Of a DNA stretch of 64,000 nucleotides, positions 17,322 to 26,783 are shown piece after piece. Positions within the stretch are counted from its first letter, which is position 1, and every line of letters begins with the position of its first letter. Origin of the DNA: Chryseosolibacter sp964532595. Lineage in GTDB: Bacteria > Bacteroidota > Bacteroidia > Cytophagales > Cyclobacteriaceae. Where the stretch lies: contig CAZHIQ010000003.1 of the NCBI GenBank assembly GCA_964532595.1, positions 164,563 through 228,562 of the forward strand, given 5' to 3'. A program made the position numbers and the translations under genes. A model generated the notes under the pieces. It did not search any database, had not been told where the DNA came from, and worked only from the letters and a program-made list of their open reading frames with translations.

Positions 17322-18494
17322 ATGCCTATGACCCGATATCTGTCTTTTTTTCTTCTTCTGGTCTCGTTTTCGGTATATTCTCAGGCCCTGCGCGATATTA
17401 ATTACGATTACCGTTACAATCCGGGGGCTCCGGTTAGTCTGGAGCTGAATACGGTACGGTCTGACAGTAATTTTGTCGTGTTGTACAAGCTTACGGCTAA
17501 GGATACAGCTGATTTTGCTGACCGGTACTCGTTGGCATGGGAAGGTCGGGATATGCTGAGTGATCGCGAAGGTCGCGACGTGGAGGTGAAGTCGCGGTTG
17601 TACCAGCGAATCAGGGGCGGAGTTGAAGGGATCGTTTCGCTGGGCATTGATTCGGCACCGAAATACCTGGTTGCACGGGTAACCCACCACAGTGCTAACC
17701 GCGCGTGGTTGTTTTATATTCCTCTCGACAAAGACTATCCGGTCAATAATTTCCTGGTTCGTAACGGGTCTCCCGTTACAGAATCATTTATCCGGCCTAC
17801 CGACAAGGTGACCTTGGGCCTAGGTTCCGGACAGTGGACAGTCTTTTATTATTCGGAGGATTTTCCCGCAGGAGCTCCAGCCTTCTCAGAGGCGCAAAGC
17901 CGCGTTCCTGCGCTTATGTCGGTTGATTCTGTTTATACGATCAATACCGGGGAGCCCTTGCAATTCCCGTCCACGGGACTGTATCTGATTCAAAAAGACA
18001 CTTCTTCAGTGGAGGGGCTGGCGTTCCGTGTAGAAGATGACTATCCGCAGTACGCAAAACTTGCCAGCCTGCCCGATCCTCTTGTATACATTACAACGAG
18101 GAACGAACATGAACGGCTAGTTGCGGCGCGGGGGAATAAGCGCGTGTTCGATCGTATTATTTTGTCCATCACACAGGATACGGAGCGGGCTCGTATCCTC
18201 ATGCGCAACTACTTCCGACGGGTAGAGTTAGCGAATCGTTACTTTTCTTCTTACAAAGAAGGCTGGAAGACTGATCGCGGGATGGTATTCATTATATTCG
18301 GCCTCCCGGACGAAGTCTACCTGTTTGATGACCGGGAAGTATGGGAATACAAGAACAACCGACTGAGTGAAAGTTTTGTGTTTGTTCGATCGGGAAGCAT
18401 TTTTGACCCTGGCAACAAGGTGTTGATCCGACAGCGGAAAAAAGAATCAAGCTGGTATGAGGTTGTTGACTTATGGCGGAACGCCCGGTTTTGA
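17322..18494 (+). CDS. GWxTD domain-containing protein
   Basis: About 390 residues starting with a signal peptide (MTRYLSFFLLLVSFSVYS; ATG 17322 or 17328). The N-terminal two thirds is a beta-rich envelope region without recognised motifs. The C-terminal domain carries the family-defining GWKTD at about 314-318, followed by RGMVFIIFGLPDEV and a W/Y-rich segment (REVWEYKNNRLSESFVFV). GWxTD proteins are found in Bacteroidota and related phyla; their role is not established. It precedes rlmB by 25 bases. Confidence 0.82.
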   Translation: MPMTRYLSFFLLLVSFSVYSQALRDINYDYRYNPGAPVSLELNTVRSDSNFVVLYKLTAKDTADFADRYSLAWEGRDMLSDREGRDVEVKSRLYQRIRGGVEGIVSLGIDSAPKYLVARVTHHSANRAWLFYIPLDKDYPVNNFLVRNGSPVTESFIRPTDKVTLGLGSGQWTVFYYSEDFPAGAPAFSEAQSRVPALMSVDSVYTINTGEPLQFPSTGLYLIQKDTSSVEGLAFRVEDDYPQYAKLASLPDPLVYITTRNEHERLVAARGNKRVFDRIILSITQDTERARILMRNYFRRVELANRYFSSYKEGWKTDRGMVFIIFGLPDEVYLFDDREVWEYKNNRLSESFVFVRSGSIFDPGNKVLIRQRKKESSWYEVVDLWRNARF

Positions 18495-18519
18495 TAAGTG
18501 ACAAGTTTAAAGTGTAAGT

Positions 18520-19272
18520 GTGAGTCTACAGCCTAAACATGAAATGATTTACGGGACGCGGGCGGTAATAGAAGCCATTCGCGGTGGTAAAGAGATTGAA
18601 CGTATAATGATTCAGTCCGGCCTTTCGAACGATCTGATCAAGGAGTTGATCAATACGGCGAAAGCGCATGGCGTGCCTTACACATTTGTGCCTCAGGAGA
18701 AGCTGAAGCGGGTTTCGTCGAAAAATCATCAGGGAGTTATCTGTCTTCTTTCGGCGATCACCTATGCTTCCCTTGATAACCTGATTGATTCCGCGTGGCG
18801 TGAAGGACGTGAACCTTTCCTTCTGATCCTTGATCGGGTTACCGACGTGAGAAACTTTGGAGCAATAGCAAGGACTGCGGAAAGCGCAGGCATTGATGGG
18901 GTTATCATCCCAGACAAGGGTAATGCGCCGATAACAGCCGATGCTATGAAGACTTCCGCTGGTGCGTTAAATCATCTTCCTGTTTGTCGGGAGAAAGATC
19001 TTGTGAAGACTGTGAAGATGCTACGCGACAACGGGATACGGGTTTTTGCCTGTACGGAGAAGGGAAAGACCGAATTGTATGAAGCACAGCTCGAAGGCCC
19101 CATCGCTTTGATTATGGGGTCGGAAGAGGATGGGATCTCCGATGCATTGCTTCGACAGGCAGATGAGCTTGTGAATATTCCCATGAAGGGAAGAATCGGA
19201 TCGTTGAACGTATCTGTTGCAGCCGGAATCGCCTTGTACGAAGTTGTCAGGCGAAGGAGTTCAGTTCGATAG
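18520..19272 (+). CDS. rlmB: 23S rRNA (guanosine-2'-O-)-methyltransferase RlmB
   Basis: A 250-residue SpoU-family enzyme that 2'-O-methylates a guanosine of 23S rRNA (G2251 in E. coli). The N-terminal L30e-like RNA-binding domain (about 1-80) precedes the knotted SPOUT domain. Motif 1 is RNFGAIARTAESAG, motif 2 ALIMGSEEDGIS and motif 3 IGSLNVSVAAGIALYE. The start is GTG 18520; ATG 18544 (MIYGTRAVIEAI) is an alternative that shortens it by eight residues. Its end faces manC with a 19-base gap. Confidence 0.9.
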   Translation: MSLQPKHEMIYGTRAVIEAIRGGKEIERIMIQSGLSNDLIKELINTAKAHGVPYTFVPQEKLKRVSSKNHQGVICLLSAITYASLDNLIDSAWREGREPFLLILDRVTDVRNFGAIARTAESAGIDGVIIPDKGNAPITADAMKTSAGALNHLPVCREKDLVKTVKMLRDNGIRVFACTEKGKTELYEAQLEGPIALIMGSEEDGISDALLRQADELVNIPMKGRIGSLNVSVAAGIALYEVVRRRSSVR

Positions 19273-19291
19273 CGCGCCCACAGCCCGTCCG

Positions 19292-20368
19292 TTACAGGAA
19301 TTCGTTTGCGTTTGGTTTCGACTTAAGGTCGTTAACAAAACGACGGAACTGTTCTTCCTTATCTTTTTCGCACACGATAACAACGTTTCCAAATTCTCCG
19401 ACGAGGTAGCCGTTCAGCCCCTGAACGACGATCAGTCGGTCAGCTGATCCTTTAATGATTGAGTTTCGCGTTTCGTATGTAAGCGCGTTTGCCTGCACCA
19501 CGTTGTTGTCGTCATCTTTCTCCGAGATTTCGTGAATCGATGCCCACGACCCGAGATCAGACCAACTGAAATCGCCAAGGCAGACATAGACGTTTGAGGC
19601 TTTCTCCATAACGCCATAGTCGATGGATATACTTTTGCACTGCGGGTAGGCGGCGGCAATAGCACGAGCTTCGTCGGCCGTTCCCAGGCGTGCTTTTATC
19701 TCTTCGAACACTTCCGCCATTTCAGGCAGATGCGCATGAATGGCTTTCACAATGGAGGCGATGCTCCAGATAAAGATACCGGCGTTCCACACGAAATCGC
19801 CACTTTCCAAAAACTTTTTCGCCAGTACAATTTCCGGTTTTTCCGTAAACGTCTTTACCTTCTTGGCAAAGCTGTCGTCGGTGTGGTACTGGATATAGCC
19901 GTAACCTGTCTCCGGCCGTGTGGGTTTAATCCCCAGGGTGATCAGCTTGTCGTCGCTCGCTGCGATTTCGGTGGCTTTTTCAATAACCTGAACGAACTCT
20001 GCTTCCTTAAGCACAAGATGGTCGGACGGGCTAACCACGACCACGGCATCGGGGTTGATCTGTTGAATTTTGTAACTGGCGTACGCGATGCATGCCGCAG
20101 TATTCTTCCGCATTGGCTCGGCCAGAATTTGATCCGGTTTGAGCTGGGGTAGCTGTTCGGCTACGATGGCTGCGTGTTCTTCGTGGGTAACTACAAAAAT
20201 ATTTTCCGCCGGACAGATCGGAAGAAAACGCTCGAAGGTGGATTGGATGAGCGTCTTTCCGGTGCCGAGGACGTCAAGGAACTGTTTTGGCCTTGAATTT
20301 CGGCTGTAGGGCCAGAAGCGTACCCCAACGCCTCCCGCCATAAGTACAACGTATAAATTTTTGTTCAT
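19292..20368 (-). CDS. manC: Mannose-1-phosphate guanylyltransferase
   Basis: A 358-residue nucleotidyltransferase that makes GDP-mannose from GTP and mannose-1-phosphate for cell-surface polysaccharides. The pyrophosphorylase signature spans GGVGVRFWPYSRNSRPKQF (13-31). Further motifs are VVVSPSDHLVL, TRPETGYGYIQY, FTEKP and FVWNAGIFIWS. The sequence ends shortly after the left-handed beta region, so the phosphomannose isomerase domain of bifunctional ManC is absent. It precedes a KdsD-like gene in the same orientation, with 73 bases between, which fits a surface-glycan role. Confidence 0.9.
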   Translation of the reverse strand: MNKNLYVVLMAGGVGVRFWPYSRNSRPKQFLDVLGTGKTLIQSTFERFLPICPAENIFVVTHEEHAAIVAEQLPQLKPDQILAEPMRKNTAACIAYASYKIQQINPDAVVVVSPSDHLVLKEAEFVQVIEKATEIAASDDKLITLGIKPTRPETGYGYIQYHTDDSFAKKVKTFTEKPEIVLAKKFLESGDFVWNAGIFIWSIASIVKAIHAHLPEMAEVFEEIKARLGTADEARAIAAAYPQCKSISIDYGVMEKASNVYVCLGDFSWSDLGSWASIHEISEKDDDNNVVQANALTYETRNSIIKGSADRLIVVQGLNGYLVGEFGNVVIVCEKDKEEQFRRFVNDLKSKPNANEFL

Positions 20369-20441
20369 TCCGTTATTCAGCGTAGTGCCTTTTGCAAAAG
20401 ACGGTACCTACAAAATGTTATAAAAGGTTTTTTGGAGTTTT

Positions 20442-21410
20442 TTAAACGATTCCTTCTTTAAGTAAGTCGTGCAAGTGGATGATGCCGACCGCTTTCCCGT
20501 CTTCTACCACGACAAGTTGTGTGATATTCGCTTGTTGCATAACCTGAAGTGCTTCTACGGCGTAGGCATCCTTGTCAATCGTTTTCGGTGACGGGGTCAT
20601 AATATCGCCAGCCGTAATTTCGTGTAATGTTACTTCCTTTTCAAGCATGCGCCTTAGATCCCCATCGGTAATGATTCCCAATAGGTTATCCCTGTCGTCG
20701 AGCACGCAGGTACAACCGAGGCGTTTTCCTGAAATTTCAATGATTACACCTTTTAGCGGAGTTTGGGCACTAACTGTCGGAAGTTGGTGTTGAGCATAAA
20801 TGTCGGAGACCTTCAGATAGAGTTGTTTCCCCAAAGATCCCCCCGGATGGTACTCCGCAAAATCACGGCTTGAGAAATTTCTCAGTTCCAGCAAGCAAAC
20901 CGCAAGGGCATCGCCCATCGCAAGGTGAGCCGTGGTGCTGGTCGTTGGCGCCAGGTTAAGAGGACATGCTTCTGCAGCAATAGTTGCATTGAGTACAAAA
21001 TCAGCCTGCGCGGCAAGATACGAGTTTGTGTTGCTGACTAATGCAACAAGCTTCGAACCGCGACGTTTAAGAAGCGGAACCAGCACTTTGATTTCAGGCG
21101 TGTTGCCGCTCTTCGAGATGCACATGACGATATCATCGCGCTGGATCATGCCAAGGTCGCCATGTATGGCATCGGCGGCATGCATAAATAACGCAGGGGT
21201 TCCTGTGGAGTTTAATGTCGCCACAATTTTATTAGCTATGATCGCACTTTTGCCAATACCCGTAATGACAAGACGTCCTTTGGCAGAATATATTTCGCGA
21301 ATACAAGCTTCAAAATTATCGTCGATAAGAGGGGCTAAATCAGCTATAGCACGCGACTCATTTAATAGAACATCGCGTGCGATTTTTTTGATATTTTTTG
21401 CTAACTTCAA
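20442..21410 (-). CDS. kdsD: KpsF/GutQ family arabinose-5-phosphate isomerase
   Basis: A 322-residue sugar isomerase converting ribulose-5-phosphate to arabinose-5-phosphate for Kdo and LPS synthesis. An SIS domain at about 25-170 has GIGKSAIIANKI, NSTGTPALFMHA with DAIHGDLGM, and SGNTPEIKVL. Two CBS domains fill about 205-322 (LLGIITDGDLRRML; ITQLVVVEDGKAVGIIHLHDLL). The layout and length match E. coli KdsD and KpsF. The start ATG (21410) is 30 bases downstream of a TATCTTTG box on the minus strand. It is divergent from recQ. Confidence 0.9.
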   Translation of the reverse strand: MKLAKNIKKIARDVLLNESRAIADLAPLIDDNFEACIREIYSAKGRLVITGIGKSAIIANKIVATLNSTGTPALFMHAADAIHGDLGMIQRDDIVMCISKSGNTPEIKVLVPLLKRRGSKLVALVSNTNSYLAAQADFVLNATIAAEACPLNLAPTTSTTAHLAMGDALAVCLLELRNFSSRDFAEYHPGGSLGKQLYLKVSDIYAQHQLPTVSAQTPLKGVIIEISGKRLGCTCVLDDRDNLLGIITDGDLRRMLEKEVTLHEITAGDIMTPSPKTIDKDAYAVEALQVMQQANITQLVVVEDGKAVGIIHLHDLLKEGIV

Positions 21411-21439
21411 CGGCTTTTTGAAATAGGGTCAAATCCAAA

Positions 21440-21447
21440 CAAAGATA
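21440..21447 (-). promoter_or_regulatory. Putative -7 box for kdsD
   Basis: TATCTTTG on the minus strand, 29 bases before the kdsD ATG. It lies in the 65-base kdsD-recQ divergent intergenic region. The -33 box is not evident. Confidence 0.4.
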
Positions 21448-21475
21448 CAATTAAAGTTATTATCCATAGAGAAAG

Positions 21476-23665
21476 ATGCTGGTAGAAGAGAAAGATGCAT
21501 TGAAGGAAAGTCTTAAAGAGATTTTTGGTTACAGCCAGTTTCGCGGCAATCAGGAGCGGGTTATTCGCAACCTGCTTGATGGCCGAAATACTTTTGTTAT
21601 CATGCCCACCGGTGCCGGTAAATCGCTCTGCTATCAATTGCCGGCAATGATGCGCGATGGCCTCGCTATCGTTATCTCACCGCTCATCGCTTTGATGAAG
21701 AATCAGGTTGATCAGATGAACGCTTATGGCGTTAATGCTCGCTTTCTCAACTCCACTCTTACCAAAGGCGAGATCACACGTCTGAAGAAGGATTGCATGA
21801 ACGGAGTCGTGAAACTTCTTTACGTCGCTCCGGAATCTTTGAATAAAGAAGAGACAATTGATTTTCTTAAGAAAGTCAACGTCTCGTTTGTTGCTATTGA
21901 TGAGGCTCACTGTATCTCCGAGTGGGGACACGACTTCCGTCCGGAGTATCGCCGGATTAAATCGATGATTCAGAACCTTGGTGATCTCCCAATCATCGCA
22001 TTGACGGCAACAGCTACTCCGAAGGTTCAGCTGGACATTCAGAAGAACCTTCAAATGGAGGATGCTGATGTTTTCATGTCGTCGTTCAACAGAAAGAACC
22101 TTTACTACGAAGTCAGGCCCAAGAAAGAGACGAAGAAGCAGCTGATTAAGTTCCTGAAAGAACACAAGGGTAAGTCGGGAATCGTCTACTGCCTGAGTAG
22201 GAAGAAAGTGGAAGAGATTGCATCTCTTCTCAATGTTAACGGATTTAAAGCTGCGCCATATCACGCCGGTCTTGATGCGGATATCCGGATGAAGAATCAG
22301 GATGATTTTCTGAACGAAGAAGTTGATATCATCGTCGCTACGATTGCCTTTGGAATGGGAATCGACAAACCGGATGTTCGGTTTGTTGTTCACTATGATG
22401 TTCCGAAGTCACTTGAAGGATATTATCAGGAAACAGGACGTGCCGGTCGGGACGGACTTGAGGGCGTATGTCTGATGTTCTACAGTCATAACGATCTCAA
22501 TAAGCTCGAGAAATTCAATAAAGATAAACCGGTACAGGAGAGAGAAAATGCACGCATACTTCTTCAGGAGATGGAGTACTATGCTGAATCTCCTGTGTGT
22601 CGTCGTCGTCAGCTGCTTCACTACTTTGGTGAAGAGTTCGATGAAGACAATTGCGGCATGTGCGACAACTGCGTGAATCCCCGGGAACGCTTCGAGGGAT
22701 CGGATTACGTTAGGTTGGTTCTCGATGCTGTTAAGCAAACGAAGGAGCGATTCGGTTTGAATCACCTTGTTCATGTAATCCGCGGAGTCGAAGATGAGTA
22801 CGTCAAAAGCTATGGACACTCGTCGCTTAGCGTTTTTGGAAAAGGTGGTGATGAAGACGCAGACTTCTGGAAGTCAGTTATCCGCCAGGCATTGATTTAC
22901 CAGTACCTCGAAAAAGATATCGACAATATTGGTGCTCTTCGTGTGACACGCAAAGGGGCCGACTTCCTTAAGAGTCCATGGTCGATTGAACTTGCTCGCG
23001 ATCACGATTTCACAACCGACTTGGAGGACGAGGAGGGATCGGGCGAACGCGCAGCGGTCAACTCAAAAGCTTACGACGAAAAACTGTACGAGCAACTCAA
23101 GGATCTTCGCAAGCGTCTGGCGCGCGAGAAAGAGCTGCCGCCTTATGTCATCTTCCAGGATCCTTCACTTGAGGAGATGGCAACCATCTATCCGACCACT
23201 AAAGAGGAGCTAGCACAGGTGAATGGTGTTGGGATGGGTAAAGTCAATAAGTTTGGTCAGCCTTTTCTTTCGCTTATCAAGAAATATGTTGACGAGAACG
23301 ATATTGAAACGGCGAGTGAGGTAATCGTTAAGTCGTCGGTCAACAAGTCGAAGACGAAGATCGCCATCATTCAACAGATCGACCGCAAGATTGATCTCGA
23401 GGAGATTGCCGAATCAACCCGCCTCTCGTTTGAGGACCTCCTGACAGAAATCGAAAATATTTGTTTTTCGGGTACGAAGCTCAACCTGAACTACTACATC
23501 GATCAGGTGCTGGACCCGCACAAGCAGGAGGAACTGCATGATTACTTCATGGAGGCTGAAACCGACAGTCTGGAGGCGGCGTTGGCGGATGATTCCATCG
23601 CCGAGTTTTCGGAAGAAGAGATCAGACTGATGCGGATCAAGTTCCTGTCGGAGTACGCGAACTAA
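21476..23665 (+). CDS. recQ: ATP-dependent DNA helicase RecQ
   Basis: A 729-residue 3'-5' helicase acting in recombination and stalled-fork repair. Walker A is MPTGAGKSLCYQLP (about 43-56), and the DEAH box sits in IDEAHCISEWGHDFR. The second RecA domain has YCLSRKKVEEIA and QETGRAGRDG. The zinc-binding RecQ-Ct domain shows CRRRQLLHYFGE and CGMCDNC. A winged helix and an HRDC domain (LRKRLAREKELPPYVIFQDP) follow. About 130 further residues extend past the HRDC, including a helical segment (KIAIIQQIDRKIDLEEIAES) also present in many Bacteroidota RecQ proteins. A terminator follows 24 bases after the stop. Confidence 0.95.
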   Translation: MLVEEKDALKESLKEIFGYSQFRGNQERVIRNLLDGRNTFVIMPTGAGKSLCYQLPAMMRDGLAIVISPLIALMKNQVDQMNAYGVNARFLNSTLTKGEITRLKKDCMNGVVKLLYVAPESLNKEETIDFLKKVNVSFVAIDEAHCISEWGHDFRPEYRRIKSMIQNLGDLPIIALTATATPKVQLDIQKNLQMEDADVFMSSFNRKNLYYEVRPKKETKKQLIKFLKEHKGKSGIVYCLSRKKVEEIASLLNVNGFKAAPYHAGLDADIRMKNQDDFLNEEVDIIVATIAFGMGIDKPDVRFVVHYDVPKSLEGYYQETGRAGRDGLEGVCLMFYSHNDLNKLEKFNKDKPVQERENARILLQEMEYYAESPVCRRRQLLHYFGEEFDEDNCGMCDNCVNPRERFEGSDYVRLVLDAVKQTKERFGLNHLVHVIRGVEDEYVKSYGHSSLSVFGKGGDEDADFWKSVIRQALIYQYLEKDIDNIGALRVTRKGADFLKSPWSIELARDHDFTTDLEDEEGSGERAAVNSKAYDEKLYEQLKDLRKRLAREKELPPYVIFQDPSLEEMATIYPTTKEELAQVNGVGMGKVNKFGQPFLSLIKKYVDENDIETASEVIVKSSVNKSKTKIAIIQQIDRKIDLEEIAESTRLSFEDLLTEIENICFSGTKLNLNYYIDQVLDPHKQEELHDYFMEAETDSLEAALADDSIAEFSEEEIRLMRIKFLSEYAN

Positions 23666-23688
23666 AGTTTTGATCTGACGAGACACGA

Positions 23689-23719
23689 GGGCCCCGGCAC
23701 ACGCCGCGGGCCTTTTTTC
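23689..23719 (+). terminator. Intrinsic terminator after recQ
   Basis: GC-rich stem GGCCCCGGC / GCCGCGGGCC with one bulge and an ACA-type loop, followed by a TTTTTT run. It lies 23 bases past the recQ stop. Confidence 0.8.
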
Positions 23720-23790
23720 TTCCTCTTTTTCGCGGCATTTGCCGTTGTGCCTTTTACTTTTATTACCTTTCCGGCTTTCCGCAGAACCTC

Positions 23791-23798
23791 TATATTTG
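23791..23798 (+). promoter_or_regulatory. Putative -7 box for purD-ricT-gldH
   Basis: TATATTTG fits TAnnTTTG, 24 bases before the purD ATG. TTTC at about 23768-23771, 19 bases upstream, is a three-of-four match to the -33 box. Confidence 0.5.
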
Positions 23799-23822
23799 AC
23801 AGTTAACTGAACTAAACCTTCA

Positions 23823-25112
23823 ATGCATATTTTACTAATCGGGAATGGCGGACGTGAACATGCTTTGGCCTGGAAGATAGCCCAGAGCCCATTGTGTCGT
23901 CAGTTGTACGTCGCTCCGGGGAATCCAGGAACGGGCGCCATTGCGCGTAACATTGACATTCTGGCCGATGATTTTCCGGCGATAGCCGATTTCTGTGTAG
24001 AAAACTCCATCGATTTGGTTGTGGTGGGCCCTGAAGGACCGCTCGTGGCGGGGATTCGGGACTTTCTCGAAGCGGACACGCGTCTCAGCAACCTGCTCAT
24101 TGTCGGGCCCGACCGCCAGGGAGCACAGCTCGAGGGAAGTAAGGACTTTTCCAAGCAGTTCATGCTTCGTAACGGTATCCCTACAGCCAAAGCCCGAACG
24201 TTTTCTGCGGATGATCTCGATGAGGCGTTGGCGTATATTGACGAGTGCAAGCCGCCTGTTGTGCTCAAAGCCGATGGGTTAGCGGGGGGGAAAGGCGTAG
24301 TAATCGCCCTTTCGCAAGCTGAAGCACGCGACGCAATCCGCGAAATGCTGGTCGACCGAAAATTTGGGGATGCGAGCGCCCGGGTATTGATCGAGGAATT
24401 TCTAGCGGGTATCGAGCTGTCGGTATTCGTTCTTACTGACGGACTGGATTATGTGATTTTGCCGGAGGCGAAGGATTACAAGCGGATAGGGGAAGGTGAT
24501 ACGGGGCCCAATACTGGAGGTATGGGGGCCGTTTCTCCGGTCGTGTTTGCTACCCCGAATTTCATGGAGAAAGTGGAAAGCCGGGTAGTTAAACCAACCA
24601 TCGAAGCGCTAAAGCGCGAGGGCATCACTTATAAAGGATTTATTTTTGTGGGATTAATGAACGTCGGGGGAGAACCCTTCGTCATCGAATATAACTGCAG
24701 GATGGGCGACCCCGAAACGCAGGTCGTTATGCCGCGCATCGACGGCGATTTTGTCGAACTTCTCGTGGCTGCCGCAAAAGGCGACCTCCAGGGCAAAAAG
24801 GTGGCTTTCGACCCTCGTCATGCTGTCACCATTGCCCTGGTGAGTGGGGGTTATCCCGGATCATTTGAAAAAGGAAAAGTCATTAGCGGACTGGAGGGGC
24901 GTGATGAAGCACTTGTTTTTCACGCCGGCACCCGGCATGTAAACGGTCGTACCGTCACCGCCGGAGGACGCGTGCTCGCCATTACAGGGAGAGCCGACTC
25001 ATTGGAAGCCGCCAGAAAGCAGGCTTATGACAGAGCTGCGGCCGTGGCATGGGATGGATTGTATTTCCGCTCAGACATTGGCGTGGATCTCTTGAATTAT
25101 AAAGAAAACTAA
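23823..25112 (+). CDS. purD: Phosphoribosylamine--glycine ligase
   Basis: A 429-residue ATP-grasp enzyme catalysing the second step of de novo purine synthesis. The N-terminal domain begins MHILLIGNGGREHALAWKI. PDRQGAQLEGSKDFSKQFM leads into the ATP-grasp fold. VVLKADGLAGGKGVVI is the nucleotide-binding loop, and NTGGMGAVSP and YNCRMGDPETQVV carry Mg and substrate residues. The C-terminal domain is complete (GDRAD-like ITGRADSLEAARKQAY). The downstream gene starts one base after the stop, so purD leads a purD-ricT-gldH operon. Confidence 0.95.
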   Translation: MHILLIGNGGREHALAWKIAQSPLCRQLYVAPGNPGTGAIARNIDILADDFPAIADFCVENSIDLVVVGPEGPLVAGIRDFLEADTRLSNLLIVGPDRQGAQLEGSKDFSKQFMLRNGIPTAKARTFSADDLDEALAYIDECKPPVVLKADGLAGGKGVVIALSQAEARDAIREMLVDRKFGDASARVLIEEFLAGIELSVFVLTDGLDYVILPEAKDYKRIGEGDTGPNTGGMGAVSPVVFATPNFMEKVESRVVKPTIEALKREGITYKGFIFVGLMNVGGEPFVIEYNCRMGDPETQVVMPRIDGDFVELLVAAAKGDLQGKKVAFDPRHAVTIALVSGGYPGSFEKGKVISGLEGRDEALVFHAGTRHVNGRTVTAGGRVLAITGRADSLEAARKQAYDRAAAVAWDGLYFRSDIGVDLLNYKEN

Positions 25113-25113
25113 C

Positions 25114-26298
25114 ATGGCTTGTGCATGTGGCTCAGCCAAAGGTGATAAAGTCGCAGGCTGCAAGAATAACGGCGCCTGCGGGACCGGAGGCTGTAATAAA
25201 ATGAACGTCTTCGACTGGCTGTCCAATATGGATATCCCGGCGGAAGATAAGTTTGATATTGTTGAAGTACGCTTTAAGAACGGCAGGAAGGACTTCTTCC
25301 GAAACAGCGAGAGCCTTCAGCTCACCACCGGTGACGCAGTCATTGTTGAGGTACCTAATGGCCATCACTTGGGACATGTCTCCCTTCAGGGTGAGCTGGT
25401 TCGCCTTCAAATGCAAAAGAAGAAGGTGACCGACAATAGCGATATCCGTAAGATATACCGTATCGCCCAACAGCGTGATCTCGACAAGTATGAAGAGGTC
25501 AAGAAGCGCGAGTTGCCAACGCTGTACCGTACACGCGAGATTATCCGGAGTATGAAGTTGGAAATGAAGTTGTCGGATATCGAATACCAGGCTGACAACA
25601 CTAAAGCGACATTCTACTACTCCGCTGATGATCGCGTCGACTTCAGAGAACTGATCAAAGTTCTGGCGGCGGAATTTCGAATCCGGGTCGAAATGCGGCA
25701 GATAAGCCTCAGACAGGAAGCCGGACGTCTCGGCGGTATCGGCGTTTGCGGCAGGGAACTCTGCTGCTCAACCTGGCTGGGCGAGTTTAAGAATGTTGCC
25801 ACAAGCGCAGCGCGCTACCAGAACCTTTCCCTGAATCCCAGCAAGCTGTCAGGACAGTGCGGCCGACTTAAGTGTTGCCTCAACTACGAGCTTGAAACTT
25901 ATATTGAGGCCCTCGAAGATATTCCCAAAGTGGAAGGGCCCTTGTTAACGGAGAAGGGTGAAGCTATCCTGCAGAAGACGGATATCTTCCGAAAAGTCAT
26001 GTGGTTCGGTTATCGCGAGGAGAATACTACCTGGTATCCGCTTAACGTTGCCCGTGTGAACGAGATTTTGCGGCTGAATCGCGAAGGCAGGAAGCCTGCG
26101 TCATTGGAACGCGATGTCGAAGAGGAAAAAGCATCTGCTCAAGTGCTGAACAGCGATTTGCAGAAGATGGACCAGAAGTATCGGAACAAGAGTAAATCGA
26201 AAAAGAAGAGAAAGAAGAAGAAGGGACCGGGAGACAGGCCTTCGGGTGAACGAAGAAACACGGGCCCGACCAACAACAAACCGCGCAATCGGGGATGA
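25114..26298 (+). CDS. ricT: PSP1 domain protein (RicT/YaaT-like)
   Basis: A 394-residue protein of the PSP1/RicT family. In Bacillus the relative forms a complex involved in mRNA processing and phosphorelay; in Bacteroidota its role is unproven. The Cys-rich N-terminus (CACGSAKGDKVAGC, then CGTGGCNK) and the core motifs VCGRELCCSTWL and QCGRLKCCLNYE are the conserved cysteines thought to bind Fe-S clusters. The C-terminal 60 residues are a Lys-rich low-complexity tail (KSKSKKKRKKKKG). The start is one base after purD, and its stop overlaps the gldH ATG (ATGA). Confidence 0.88.
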   Translation: MACACGSAKGDKVAGCKNNGACGTGGCNKMNVFDWLSNMDIPAEDKFDIVEVRFKNGRKDFFRNSESLQLTTGDAVIVEVPNGHHLGHVSLQGELVRLQMQKKKVTDNSDIRKIYRIAQQRDLDKYEEVKKRELPTLYRTREIIRSMKLEMKLSDIEYQADNTKATFYYSADDRVDFRELIKVLAAEFRIRVEMRQISLRQEAGRLGGIGVCGRELCCSTWLGEFKNVATSAARYQNLSLNPSKLSGQCGRLKCCLNYELETYIEALEDIPKVEGPLLTEKGEAILQKTDIFRKVMWFGYREENTTWYPLNVARVNEILRLNREGRKPASLERDVEEEKASAQVLNSDLQKMDQKYRNKSKSKKKRKKKKGPGDRPSGERRNTGPTNNKPRNRG

Positions 26299-26765
26299 AA
26301 GGTTTTTCAGGAATACTCTTTTTGCTGGTCCTGTGCATAGCCTGTGATGACCAGCGCGTTTATGAAAAGAATGTCGACTTCCCATCGCGGAACTGGGTGG
26401 TTAGTGAGCATCCGGCGTTTGAATTTGAAATCGATGATACCATCGCTACCTACAATCTGTACGGAAATGTTCGCAATAGTCTTGACTATCCCTTCTCACG
26501 AATCTTTGTCAATTATTCGCTAACCGACTCCGCGGGAAATACGCTCAATCGCCGAATGATCGGCGAATATTTGTTTGATGAGAAGACGGGTAAACCTTTC
26601 GGCGAAAGTGGCCTTGGCGATATTTATCATCACCGTCTTCCACTGGAGACGGGATTCCGCTTTCCTCACAGCGGCCGGTATGTCGTTACGCTTGAGCAAT
26701 ACATGCGACGGGATTCCCTTCAGGGAGTGCTCGCTGTAGGGCTTCGAGTCGAGCGCGCGCAATAG
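26295..26765 (+). CDS. gldH: Gliding motility lipoprotein GldH
   Basis: A 156-residue lipoprotein with a signal peptide ending in the lipobox LCIAC (lipidated Cys17). The family pattern is VYEKNVDFPSRNWV, followed by a beta-sandwich with NLYGNVRNSLDYPFSRIFV and GLGDIYHHRLPL. GldH was found as a gliding-motility protein in Flavobacterium but is present in many non-gliding Bacteroidota as well. The gene overlaps ricT by four bases. It faces the M16 gene of the type IX secretion cluster tail to tail, 18 bases apart. Confidence 0.9.
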   Translation: MKGFSGILFLLVLCIACDDQRVYEKNVDFPSRNWVVSEHPAFEFEIDDTIATYNLYGNVRNSLDYPFSRIFVNYSLTDSAGNTLNRRMIGEYLFDEKTGKPFGESGLGDIYHHRLPLETGFRFPHSGRYVVTLEQYMRRDSLQGVLAVGLRVERAQ

Positions 26766-26783
26766 CGGAACAATTCCCTGTCG